DNA of 64,000 bases from Dactylonectria macrodidyma (lineage: Eukaryota > Ascomycota > Sordariomycetes > Hypocreales > Nectriaceae), in the NCBI GenBank assembly GCA_020744425.1, contig JAGMUV010000002.1, positions 2,710,501-2,774,500 of the forward strand, in the 5' to 3' direction. The position numbers and the translations under genes were made by a program. The stretch's first letter is position 1. The number at the start of each line of letters is the position of its first letter. Under the pieces are notes generated by a model. The model saw nothing but the letters and a program-made list of their open reading frames with translations. It was not told the origin of the DNA and searched no databases. This document shows positions 12,301 to 21,637 of this stretch, in pieces.

Positions 12301-12631
12301 AGGCTCATGTCCGGTCAACCTAGATCGTGTGTCCTTTGAAGCGATGAAACTTGGAACAAACGCTCAAGGCAGCCCTAGCGAGGAAGATGAGCCCGCTGAG
12401 AAAGACGCCAAACCCAGTCGCCTGCACCAAATTCTTGTTGATAGCCAACGCAAGGCCCGAAGCCTCCTAGACCTAGAACTAAACGAACAAGAGCTCAACA
12501 ACTTCGCCGGCCTAAATTGCCATGAGAAAAATGGACGAGGCCATTTGGATACCTTCCCGCGATTAGCTGGTCCAATATTGGGGGTGAATGTTATGGAGGA
12601 GGACTGGGAGAAGTTTCTAGGTGGTCAATAA
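9392..12631 (+). CDS. Putative amidoligase-family protein
   Basis: An uninterrupted frame of 1079 residues, unusually long and intronless for this window. The centre carries the marks of the amidoligase-2 family (COOH-NH2 ligases of the glutamine-synthetase/glutamate-cysteine-ligase fold): FGIELE at residues 499-504, GLELISP with Glu632, and CGVHVNVG with His670 and Asn672. The Glu and His/Asn residues correspond to the metal/ATP-binding strands in this fold. The family is proposed to form amide or isopeptide bonds, and substrates are unknown for fungal members. The N-terminal 490 residues are unassigned and contain an acidic near-repeat (SEESME, about residues 106-120; 18-bp units at about 9700-9745). 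The C-terminal 200 residues are charged and probably disordered. No signal peptide, so probably intracellular. The start is the first ATG; the frame is open up to it. Confidence 0.8.
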   Translation: MTQPVNFPIVVEFRVELRVLIATTKNFSHWQYGDSEKFHHHAGRSVTGIPESFGYSPPQFINSQGEPTDEGRCKGWVLSKLAHSFYRNGLKTNWALPAGADLESEESMESEESMESEGLVQSEVLMEPIEKPTAEAEDLWLISYDEHMSETQDNEFSWVGVNITSPINKPRNSNACPLFSGFAEVLRILTSDFIAITNSETHLGVLVKPVEGTLELEELQVISSLLWIADPLLATIHPPHCGPGSLGAVGFQFSNLAENHSHVDVLAQLASSDTVPDPWDNRLSPDRQHLSLLAHPGELSAPKFRHGLNRIKNTKRLPELIDLLDLALVTHDGEHQRPRPAYDFQRLKQHSDGAMIEFNQHCGTLDLDAICHWAAVCTFLVAAGIGRSLECFQDKLVSLRRQVQQGTISLSEFLHDSDLAATANFYRNSPATKIPGLGLWPTLKKGVPNHGSEPILTIGTLPLSSSDRGANKQLLETIGRQVEKWYNSAKPTTNGHYTFGIELEMHTPSLHSEEESEEHLIWCGGNNEIAKQDPDPSDDRHCSHEPNFHARCERIIQVLRQKLGILFFNPGSCEQYSGLEGWTARKKMFAEQGGTLCTPGFADDWQAWGIVEDPSLGSYRGWKSYNSLNGLELISPIHRDKAECWESILDVVSGLRKTMRLVVSQKCGVHVNVGKGTELMPFHFYRKLACLMYCADHVIFSLCRPERRSESGFSHPLRASPGVGLVGSYDALWEKIPMPKDFSKYIPTDKLRSVDIAILKKIWTVPDKSALEDLLIRWGSRSCLSILRIQKTKVPGYLSDPVEFRHLEGNLDPELIIRFSQLMVALFQFADQAQPEAWYFLIEHLMRCHGPKMYDSDILRRLLVQLGLGEDFSFWQKQVWKNRALPSASKMEEKLKNHLHDYLNSLKVEHPVPLEHVKFIRENICRRDRQPDYMSQMPKNKTSRTPEAVDVRTEIKARAESILKMVSPGEGSCPVNLDRVSFEAMKLGTNAQGSPSEEDEPAEKDAKPSRLHQILVDSQRKARSLLDLELNEQELNNFAGLNCHEKNGRGHLDTFPRLAGPILGVNVMEEDWEKFLGGQ

Positions 12632-12740
12632 AAGATTAGTTCTTACTAGCTCGTTCTTTCGTACAGCCAAATTAGCATAAGTCAATAACTAACAAGTAAC
12701 TATGATCTACACATAGATCGCGACGATCTCTTTTAATTCT

Positions 12741-14503
12741 CTATTGGCCATTTTCTTTAGACTGTACTCCCGATTCCAAGCTCTGCTGAGCTGGAGGATG
12801 AGGTAAATCTTTTCGAGGGCTCCAGCCTCCTGTCCATCCAATCCAGTCAGTCTCTCTAGGTCCCCTAGCCAAAGCGAATATGATAGATGCACCAACAAAT
12901 CCAACTAGATAGTGTTAGTAAGGATGGATATAATTAGAAACATGTTTGGGATCACATACTGCTGGACCCGGCGCTATGTCTCCATCCTCCCTGAGCATAG
13001 AGCCTGTTGCCCACTGCCGTGCCTGTCAACTGACCCAGGAATGCGCAAGCCATGTACGCAGTATTGACTCTGTTTCTCGCCTTGGGGTTAATGTTGAAGA
13101 TGGCAGCTCGGTTCGCAATCTGGGCTGTCTGTACGCCAATGTCGATTCCAATGGCCTGAACTATCGGACCTGCTATAGTGAAAGTGCTAATACACGTTCC
13201 CACAATCGTCCCAGTCAAGGCTATCGTCTGGCCAACCAGTGTCGACAGAAGCGGTACAAAGCGATCGATGACTCGCCCGATGAAGGGTATCATGACAATC
13301 GTGGCCACGGCGGTGAAAGAGAACAGTCCAATCTGGAGGGACGAGTACTCGAAAGGCGAGGAGGCAAGGAGGAAGGTCAAGGTCGTCCAAAAGGAGGTAA
13401 AGATGCACGAGAGGCAAAAGGCGATGAGGCACGCCTGGATCAGCACGGGCTCTGTGAGCATCATATAGGGAATAGACCAGAGGGCGCGGAAGTAGTTGAG
13501 GCCATCGGGGTTCGTCGAAGGATAGTCGGGCATGAAGCCGAAGAGGGTAAAGGCAAGCAGGTATTGGGCACCACAGGCCGCCCAGTAGATGTTCCTCCAG
13601 CTCGTGAAGTTGGCAACGACGCCAGAAAGGACCCTGGCGACAAGCATGCCGAGTATTAAACCAGACACGACAATAGAGAGCAGAGACGACTTGCGGTGGG
13701 CCGGAGCAAAGTCTCCAACCAGGGGTATCATCAACTGGGGGGTGACTGTGGTGACTCCGCAGACAAAGGAGAGTGCACGAAAGATGGTGAAGTCATCGGT
13801 TGCACAAAGACCAATCCACTAAGACGGGCTGTTAGAAGTGAACCCAGTGTTGCATGTTTAAGATCAAATGTTTACTTGCCATTGTGGCGGTTGCGAGGAT
13901 GAGAGAAATGATAAAGGGCCGTCGTTCCAGAATGTCGCCCAGGGGAAGGACAAAGACGAGCCCCGCAGCATAACCGGCCTGCATCAAGGTTGCAACTTGG
14001 GAGGACTCTTCATACGTGACATTGAAGGTGGTGGCGATCTTATTCAGAATTGGCTGGTTGTAGTAGAGATTGGCGACAGTAAAAGTTGAAGACTATATTG
14101 CGGTTAGTCATATATCAAGAGCTGAGCCGAGGGGATCGCTCTAAGAGGCAACCGAAGAAACATGCAACGAAATCAAAAGAAACCCAGCGGAACTAACCAT
14201 GGCATAGAGAATACATAGAGCCATCGTAAGGGCCGGTGGAGAATTGTCATCCCATCGACAGTTCTTGGGCGTCAGCGCCCTGCGGATCCAACTGGACTCA
14301 TACTTGTTGGAAGGCACTGGCCTCTGATTGCAATCGACATCGTCGCCGTCTGAAGGCGAGCTGTCGGAGTTGTCAGAGGTTGGGGTCAAAGTGGCCTCTT
14401 CTATTGAAACCCGGCTTATCGACGGTATCTCGAGGCCTTCAACTTTGGTGTTTTGGGCATTGGAGGCTGACGACTTCTCGAGGTTAGAAGCGGAAGACGT
14501 CAT
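12741..14503 (-). CDS. MFS transporter (DHA1-like drug/proton antiporter type)
   Basis: Four exons, 14503-14198, 14092-13880, 13818-12960 and 12904-12741, give 513 residues. Introns are 14093-14197 (GTTAGT, branch CTAAC), 13819-13879 (GC-AG, see findings) and 12905-12959 (GTATGT, CTAAC). After a Ser/Thr-rich cytosolic N-terminus of about 90 residues there are about 12 hydrophobic helices. The loop after TM2 has GDILERRP, the MFS motif A form. Later motifs include GVTTVTPQLMIPLVGD and SWRNIYW. The last exon supplies TM12 (GFVGASIIFALARGP) and a polar tail ending KENGQ. It is a plasma- or organelle-membrane exporter by family; the substrate is unknown. It is convergent with the amidoligase gene, with only 109 bp between their stops. 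Confidence 0.92.
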
Positions 14504-16400
14504 GGTTTTTAGGCCATGTACCGATGTCAGTTGGGAATGATGATGAGGCAGGCAAAATCAGTTTTCTTGCCAAGAAATGATTCGCTCTTTCTCACAAATA
14601 CACGCGGCTTTGAGGGTGACGAGAGGCATCATCAGCGACAACATAGGATGAGAAAGGTCTTTGATTCATTTACGGGCGCAACTTTCCTCTCAAAGTCCCG
14701 GGAGTGGATTTTTTCGGATTAGCAAGCAAAGGGTCGGAATTGCAACATGGATTCCGATATTCGGGGATGCGGAGCCGGAGATGATGGAGATTAGGTAGAA
14801 GCTGTTCTGGTACAGTATCATTGGTGGATCAAGTGTCGACGCTACACTGCAAGAAGCTGTTAAAGAATAAGCGGCTCCATATCGTCGTTCACCGATCATG
14901 ATGGGGGCAGAGAAAAAGTGAGGCCGGGATTTGCACGGTTATGAAGGGAGAAAGATCGTCACCTCACCTCGGGGAATAATATGTATACCCACGGTGAATG
15001 AGTGAGAAAAGATCAGGTAACATCGTCTTCGATGAGGTTTCGTCGTGGGTAAGTGGGTTGTTGCAAAAGGACCGCCGGCATTAGCTAAACAGAGATGCGG
15101 AGAACAAAAGCATCAACATATTGACAGCTTCAAGTTAAGATGATGAGAACGTCAATTTGATTTCCATTCGCACCAAATCATTCCAAACATCGGGTACCGA
15201 ACGCAATACCCAGTTGGCTAGACTCTCTTTTCTAGGTTGGTGACACCACCCAATCGACATCATCATGGTGGAGACAAATCTCATGGGCGCGTCTCATTAT
15301 TCATGTCTTGGTGGGTGGATGCGACGTTGCTTAAAAGCCATCAGTCGAGTGATGGGTTTATATGCACGGGGGATAACACCATGGGATGAATTAAGCATGC
15401 ACAGCGATTGGGTCAAAATCAATGAATTGATGAAGACTTGTTAGCTTGCTAATAAATATGCTTGGCGATAAATGCCGCTCTTCCGAATGTGGTGGCTCAT
15501 CCAGGGATATTTGGCAAGCATTGTCAACTTTAAAATCAACCAGCCCTACGGGATAATGATGCTCACTAATGACTAGACTCTGAATTTGTTTTGAAGCAAG
15601 TTCAAACCCCGCCGCAATCCCTATGTACGCGGATCCCACCCAAAGTTTCTTGATGCCAAATACGTACCTAGTCTACATACATAAATGCAAGCCAAGAAAC
15701 ATCCCACTCAGTGTGATCCAGACCCATCCATCATCCATATCCATAACAACCACCCCACCCCCCCTCCTCTTGTTACATTTAAAAGGTCTCAAATCGCCAA
15801 GGCTTTCTTTCCATTGTACCCAAGGTAGTAGACACACTAATAATACAACCACGCTACAACAAAACATGTCTCGCGCATCCAACTCAGCCTCCTCGAGCTG
15901 AACCAGCCCCTGGTCCGCTAGTCCCTCCCTGCCTGCAGCCAAAATGACAAGGGATATGAGTTGGATGGCGTCTCCTCTGAAGCTTTGAAGCCTGTGAAGC
16001 CTCTAAAAAAAACCCTCTGAAGCCTTGTTAGCGGCCGGTCTCAAGTGGCTCTTGATGGTCCTGACTGGGGTGGAAGCCAACAAGATTCATCTCCATGTCG
16101 CCGCATTCATCATTTGACTCGTCCAGGGCAGATGCAGCCACCACCCCTGGTTGGTCTAGCACTTGCTAGCGGACACCACACGGTTTCGCACTGGTTTCCT
16201 GTTATATTCGTATTCCCTCCCGACAATACGGCGTAAGGCTTCCCTTCGCTCCTACCCTCTTTCTGTTTGCCCAGTAAATCCTTCCTGTTGTGAACCTTCG
16301 AATCCGCTTGTTCCTGCCCCAGAAGGTGCCATTCATTGACCGATTATCGATATCCACCATCATCATCATCAGCATCATCATCATCATCATCATCACCACC
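14504..16400. other. Intergenic between divergent MFS and MARVEL-like genes
   Basis: 1.9 kb with no supportable gene. It lies between two genes transcribed away from each other, so it holds both promoters. A (CAT/ATC)n microsatellite occupies about 16353-16400 directly before the next start codon, in its leader. Short open frames here have no recognisable motif. Confidence 0.5.
16353..16400. repeat. (CAT)n/(ATC)n microsatellite in 5' leader
   Basis: A trinucleotide run (CAT/ATC with a few CAC/CAG units) abuts the ATG at 16401. Just inside the gene follows a CAG/CAA tract encoding poly-Gln. Length polymorphism between strains would be expected. Confidence 0.8.
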
Positions 16401-17351
16401 ATGAGTCAACCACTTCAGCCGCAGCAGCAGCAGCAACCTCAACTTCAACAACAGCAGCAACAACAGCGGATATCGCAGTATCAACAGTACCAACCGCAAC
16501 AGTTTCAACAGCAATTCCAAACCAGACCTCCCCCTCCACATATATCCTCAAATGGAATGTACGCGACCAAGCTCGTCCTACGCATCTTTTCCATGATATC
16601 TGCCATCGTCTTGATAGGCATCTCGGCCTCCGTCGCTGTCTCGTGGGATTATGTCGCCCTCGTCATACTTGTGCCTCCTGTATGTTTTCTCCCATTCCCT
16701 TGTGCCATGTTCCAGCTGTCTAGTCATAAAATCCTAACTCTCCATCAATCAGGCTGGTGTGGCTCTCATTTGGGACGTCGCTGAGAGCATCTGCCTATGC
16801 GCGCGTCGAGGCCATCGCGGTATCCATCCCGGAGCCATCGTTGGCGTCGACCTCATTCTGTGGCTCGGATACATCGTCGCTGTTGTCTTCTTCGGCATCA
16901 TTTGGGGCGCTAATGGCGACTACTACTACAGCTACTACTACTCCTCCTCCACCAACTATCGAGCCCTTATTGGTTTTGGCGCTGTGGAAGTGTGAGTATT
17001 CCTCTCCCTCTATCCCTTCACATTTCAAATACGTTACTTACACGCTGCTTCCCTTTTAGTATCCTCCACATAACCTTGTTCATCATTGGATGCTACGAAA
17101 CCAACGTCCGCAACCGCAACCCATCCACCCAAGTCATCTACGTCCAGGCCGGTACCAACAATGCCTCCATGTATACTTCCGCCTATCCCATGGCCCAGGC
17201 TCAGCCCTACCACTCGGCCTACTATACCCAAGCTCAGGTGCCAGCCCAGCAGTATCAATACACCCCCTTGGAACAGCCCAAGATGAACGAGCTACCAACG
17301 GCCGTACCTGCACCCGTAGCAACCACATACAACCAGCCCGGACATCAATGA
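16401..17351 (+). CDS. Four-TM MARVEL-like membrane protein with poly-Gln N-terminus
   Basis: Three exons, 16401-16679, 16753-16991 and 17060-17351, give 269 residues. Introns are 73 nt (GTATGT...TCAG) and 68 nt (GTGAGT...TTAG); both joins are in frame. The first 50 residues are Gln-rich (runs of up to 7 Gln) ending in a Pro run. Four hydrophobic segments follow (about 60-80, 85-105, 122-145, 168-188), the topology of fungal MARVEL-domain proteins of the plasma membrane and secretory pathway. A Tyr/Ser stretch (YYYSYYYSSS) separates TM3 and TM4. The C-terminal tail of about 75 residues is rich in Tyr, Gln, Ala and Pro. The role is not known. ATG choice: it follows the CAT repeat in ACCACCATG context. 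An upstream in-frame Met would translate the repeat as poly-Ile. Confidence 0.82.
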
Positions 17352-17708
17352 ATGCGTTCACGCCACAAATCAGGTTGTGAGAGAGAAAAAGGAGGAGAGA
17401 TATTTTTAATGATAATACTGGTTCAAAAAATCGAGTCGCATCATATTTGGGCATTTTGTCTGGAGGCTATCCCAGCCTCTTGATGAGCCCTGTCAACCTG
17501 AACAAAGTCGCGGTCTCTTTTTTACATAATGAACACATGATGCCCCTTGCGGCAGGTTGATTGACGAGGAAAGGGTTAGGATTATATGGAAGATGAGGAA
17601 TCTATCTGTTCAGTTGCACCTCTCCTCGGCCAAAAAAAAAATGAAGAAATCAGAAACCCATTTACAACCCACCGGCTCTCAAACACGAGATAGCCATCGG
17701 GAATTCTC
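17352..17708. other. Convergent 3' intergenic interval
   Basis: 357 bp between the stops of the MARVEL-like gene and the small minus-strand ORF. An A run lies at about 17632-17641. No gene seen. Confidence 0.5.
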
Positions 17709-17954
17709 CTAGTTGAGGAGTTTCCGAAAGAATCTGCCTAGTTTAAACGTTTCGAGTGAACCAAATTCCGCCACGCACTTGTGGCAGAGCAACTCATCTT
17801 TCGACGCCATGTACACCAGAAACGGCCCTGGCTCACAAACTCCCTCCTCCGCTTCCGTTGCCTCGGGACACACGCGCATCTTGCCTGCTGGTTCCATCAC
17901 TGCGCGGCACCCAGAGTTGGCGCAAATTCGACGCATGATGAATTGGATACACAT
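17709..17954 (-). CDS. Small Cys-rich hypothetical protein (81 aa)
   Basis: A single frame of 81 residues with seven cysteines (2, 11, 16, 29, 40, 57, 60), including a CHKC pair near the end. It has no signal peptide, so paired Cys may bind metal instead of forming disulfides (inference). Third codon positions are mostly G/C, as in the neighbouring real genes, which favours coding. I do not recognise a family and cannot exclude chance. Confidence 0.45.
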   Translation of the reverse strand: MCIQFIMRRICANSGCRAVMEPAGKMRVCPEATEAEEGVCEPGPFLVYMASKDELLCHKCVAEFGSLETFKLGRFFRKLLN

Positions 17955-18597
17955 GGTTTCTCGTCTTCCTGAGATGACAGATAATATGTTGAGCTGATTT
18001 TTCCTTTATTTCGTGGAGGCTTAAGTGTATATCTCAATTTTGGAAAGGCCAGATGATCACGTATATGTCATCAGTACTTAGCTAGTCGACAAGATCTTGG
18101 CGGCATTTATACTCTACACAGAGTTAAGTCTATGCTTAGTCTGACATTGAAACAATGGATGGCTCTCTAGTACTCCGTACATCCACGCAGGAGACCATTG
18201 TTAACTGGAAACACCAATAGATGTGATCGCTCCCAGGTCTACCATCACCACAACAATGCTTGTCGTTTACGGACAGTATTAAAAACAATGAGAACTACCC
18301 ACAGTCACCGGTCGTCGAAGCTGGGTTGAAAAATCCTTTGTCCCATCAAGATGGTCATTATCAGCACAATGGAATAATGAGAGTGGATCCGCATATTCAT
18401 TTCACAGGGGATCGACGAGGACAACGTATTCTAACCTAGAACTACGCAAAAGCTGCGTCCTCTAGGCGTAAAGCAATTGCATCCAAGGCCGTGATGGGGC
18501 CATCTAAAATGGCCTTCTCTATTTTCATCGCAACGTTTGATATGGTCGTTGTCTGTAGATCAAGCGCCCATACGAGATCCGTCCCGTCCCGTCCCGT
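17955..18597. other. Intergenic between small ORF and ERJ5
   Basis: 643 bp, no gene seen. Contains one TACTCCGTAC motif (18171-18180), a short sequence that recurs in the gaps of this window. Confidence 0.5.
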
Positions 18598-19955
18598 TTA
18601 CTTCTTTCTTCCCTTTCGCTTGTTGGCCTTGCCTCCCTGTTGGGCACCCAAGACCTTGGCCTTGTTCAGCGACTCGGTGCTCTTGTCGAGCAGCTCAAAG
18701 TCCTCGCCAGCAGAGTCGGTGCTGCTGGGGGTGCGCTGAGGCACATCGGACTCATCGTCATCCAGAGGGACTTCAATCTCGAGGCTGGCAGGCTTCTTGG
18801 GGATCAGGCGGCCAGCCGTCAAGCTGAAAAGCCAGATAGGAGCGCGCACAACAGCGGTGTCAGCAATGGTCGGCTTGGCCAGCTCATTGGGCTAAATATC
18901 ACATTAGCACTTGAGTCGCATATAGATATAGCAGAGCAGAAACTTACGTCAAGGAGGAATTCGTTCACGTTACCATCTTCATCCTCCTCCTCGAGGTACA
19001 CATCACCCAGGGAGTCCACAACGAGGATCTTGCCATTCTCAGCAACGACCCTCTTTCGCGCACCAGAAGGCGCGGCGGCGGGAATCGAAGTATCCTTGGT
19101 TGAAGGTTGGGCCTTGCGGGCTTTCTTCCCGGCGGGCTTGGCGCCTTCGCGCTTTGTCTCCTTCTCCTGCATTCTCCTCTGTCTTCGGTTCATTGGCTGA
19201 GGGGGGCCCTCGTCGTCGTCAGAAGCGGGCGCGGGAGGCGGAGCGGGTGCGGGGGCGGCGTCGAGACCGGGCATGTTGAGACCTCCACCCCAGGCGGTGT
19301 CTCTGGCGAACTTGATGTAGCGCTGAACAAACTCCTGCTGGCGCTTCCAGCTCATGTACAGGGTCAGGTAGTGAACACCTCCTCCAAGAACAAGAAACAG
19401 GCCGGTGATGACCGTTCCTAAGCCAGGGCGGTATCGGTTGTAGTAGTAGTCAGTGCCTTTCCAGCGGGGGAAGCCATTGTTGAGGAAATGATCGTAGCGA
19501 TCGCGCTCAGGGCCGCGGAGGATGTTGACAATGAGGGAGAGACGGGCTTGGGCCTCGCTGGCCTTCTTAACGGCAGTCTTGATCTGGGCAGGAGTGGGAG
19601 GCTTGATGTTGACGCCCGTCTTCTTCGCATCGGCCTTGAGCTTCTGCTTGACCTTGTCGGGGTGGAGGGAGCGTGTCATCTGGCGGTACGCCTTGGTGAT
19701 ATCATCCTGGGTGGCGGAGGCAGTGACGCCAAGGATGTCGTAGAACGTAGTGGAAGGGTCTGTCTCGAAAGCCATGATCTCATCTCGAATGCGGAAAATC
19801 TCGCGATCTGGTAACAGGTGTCATGTCAGCGATGTGGTTAAGGGAGCGACAATGCGCCGTTATGCTGGCAACGTCGACGAACCTTCTTTGCTCCATGCTG
19901 CCGCCAGGGGGGTCAGCAGGGCGAGGAGCCCAACGGAAAGGTACGAGATCTTCAT
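18598..19955 (-). CDS. ERJ5: ER membrane J-domain co-chaperone Erj5
   Basis: Three exons, 19955-19883, 19807-18948 and 18891-18598, give 408 residues. Introns are 75 nt (GTTCGT...CCAG) and 56 nt (GTAAGT, branch GCTAAT, TTTAG). Exon 1 encodes a signal peptide (MKISYLSVGLLALLTPLAAA) followed by WSKEDREIFRIRDE, a conserved start of the Erj5 family. The J domain spans about 44-130 with the HPD triad at 73-75, which stimulates the Hsp70 (BiP/Kar2) ATPase in the ER lumen. One transmembrane helix lies at about 153-174. The cytosolic half has an Ala/Pro stretch, basic runs and an acidic stretch, and ends in a Lys/Arg tail (KANKRKGRKK). Erj5 helps maintain ER folding capacity in yeast. Confidence 0.93.
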
Positions 19956-20865
19956 CTCTGCATCCTATGTCGAACGGCGCTAGATGTTGGTTCTGAACGA
20001 GGCCGTTGGTAGCTGGTAGCTGGGTGCTAGATCTTGCGACGGCAACGACAAGAGAAGCGTCCAGGCCTATATAACCAGATACCAGAGATGGATCCTCAAC
20101 TGCAGAGCAATGGTTCAAGGCAAGAAGGGCCAATGCAATGCGAGAAAGGAAGAGGGACAAGAAGATGTCGATCCGCGCCTGGCAGGGTTGGGGGAGAAAA
20201 AACAGGACGGATTTGCGACGTGAATGTCGTGGCCACTTTGAAAGACCCCTTGCGTTGTACTAAATAGTCAGCCTTTTATGCTTTAGTCTATGCCAGGGGG
20301 TTACCGTGTTGGGTACATGCGCCTTCCAGGTTGAGGTACCCAATCTAAAGAAGGACAACGTGGGGCTTTTTCGTTTTGTGGGGAGCTACCCTGGAGCTTG
20401 ACCAGCCACAAACGGGCTCAGCCACCCGAGTAAATCGCTAGGACAATGAAGGCCTCAATTCTTTCGAGCCATCTTCAAACAATACAGCAAAAACCTAAGA
20501 ACACCAAGTCAATTCATCTCCCCAAGCCCGAAAACCCGATCCAGGACCCCTCTTACCTCGCCTCGCGCTATCTATGGACTTCGCGTTTATTTCCGCGATC
20601 TCTTCTGTCGCCTTTTGTAAGCATTCACGGGCGTGGTGTTGCATGGCATCAAAATAACAGTTGGCTCCAATGAGGGCTGTTGCATCAACTACGAACATCA
20701 ATTTGCCAACTCTTCTCCATCATCAAAATGCCACCCAGAAATGCAATCCATCGGCAGAAACATCATCTGCCAAAGCAAAACTCTGTCAGAGCTATTGAAA
20801 CTCTCAAACGCCAAACAGCCTCAGCCTCGACGCATGTGATTGTTCCAACGTGATCCATCAACCCC

Positions 20866-20887
20866 CTTGCCTTGCCTTGCCTTGCCC
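20866..20887. repeat. (CCTTG)n short tandem repeat
   Basis: About four perfect pentamer units in the gap upstream of the GH6 gene. No function inferred. Confidence 0.75.
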
Positions 20888-21532
20888 TCCAAGTCAACCT
20901 TGCCTGTGATGTGATCTATCATGAATCCACCCACCCGATCATCGACTGAGACTCTTGGCAACTGGTTTTTGAAGCTCTAAAGGCTGTGATTGCTTGAAGT
21001 GTCTGTTGCTGGCGCAAGTCTAGACCACTAGCGTGAATCCAGTTTCTCAGCTTCCGCCACCTATGGTAACTTAGGAATTCGGAATGGGAGCCTTGTTTAA
21101 CGGGCCCAATGATAACGAGCTAGACTGAGGTGTTGCCAATTAAACAGCTGCCGCGTTGAAAAAGGGGCTCACTGAGACAATGGGAAGCCATTAAGGTGCG
21201 GTCACAATAGACTTGTCCCATGCGATGCATCAAGGTCACCAGGGCTGTCTGCCCGCCCCGGTGACCACTGCCACACAACTGAATGCTACCCTCAGCAATG
21301 TGAGCTGAAAAAATGCGGATGTGGTGGCTCGGAGGCAGCTGAATAAATGTCTCTTCTGAATCACATTTGTCATTGTGAGGCGTTCGGTCTCAGCCTGGTT
21401 GAGCTTGTTGCTCTGTCTCCAGGCGCTGCTGGTGACAGCTGAGCGCCACCACCCATCCTATATCCACCACAGTGAGTGATTTGTCGCTTTCTTGTCTTAT
21501 TCAAGCGTACCGGTAGCTGATGTCTCTCCGTC

Positions 21533-21540
21533 TATAAGAA
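21533..21540 (+). promoter_or_regulatory. Candidate TATA box of the GH6 gene
   Basis: TATAAGAA lies about 100 bp upstream of the ATG at 21638, a plausible distance for a fungal core promoter. It argues that the first exon begins after it, leaving little room for an undetected upstream signal-peptide exon. Confidence 0.4.
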
Positions 21541-21637
21541 CCGTGCCCATTCTCCAAAGAGGGATCGCCGCCCTCATCTTCATTAAACAACCCGCCTTTG
21601 CACACTCAACACTTTTATCAGACCATCCAAATCAATC

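Larger units (their letters stand above)
19956..21637. other. Intergenic between divergent ERJ5 and GH6 genes
   Basis: 1.7 kb with no supportable gene. It contains the ERJ5 promoter (TATA-like TTATATA on the minus strand at about 20068-20074) and the GH6 promoter. A CCTTG pentanucleotide repeat of about four units lies at 20866-20887. Confidence 0.5.
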
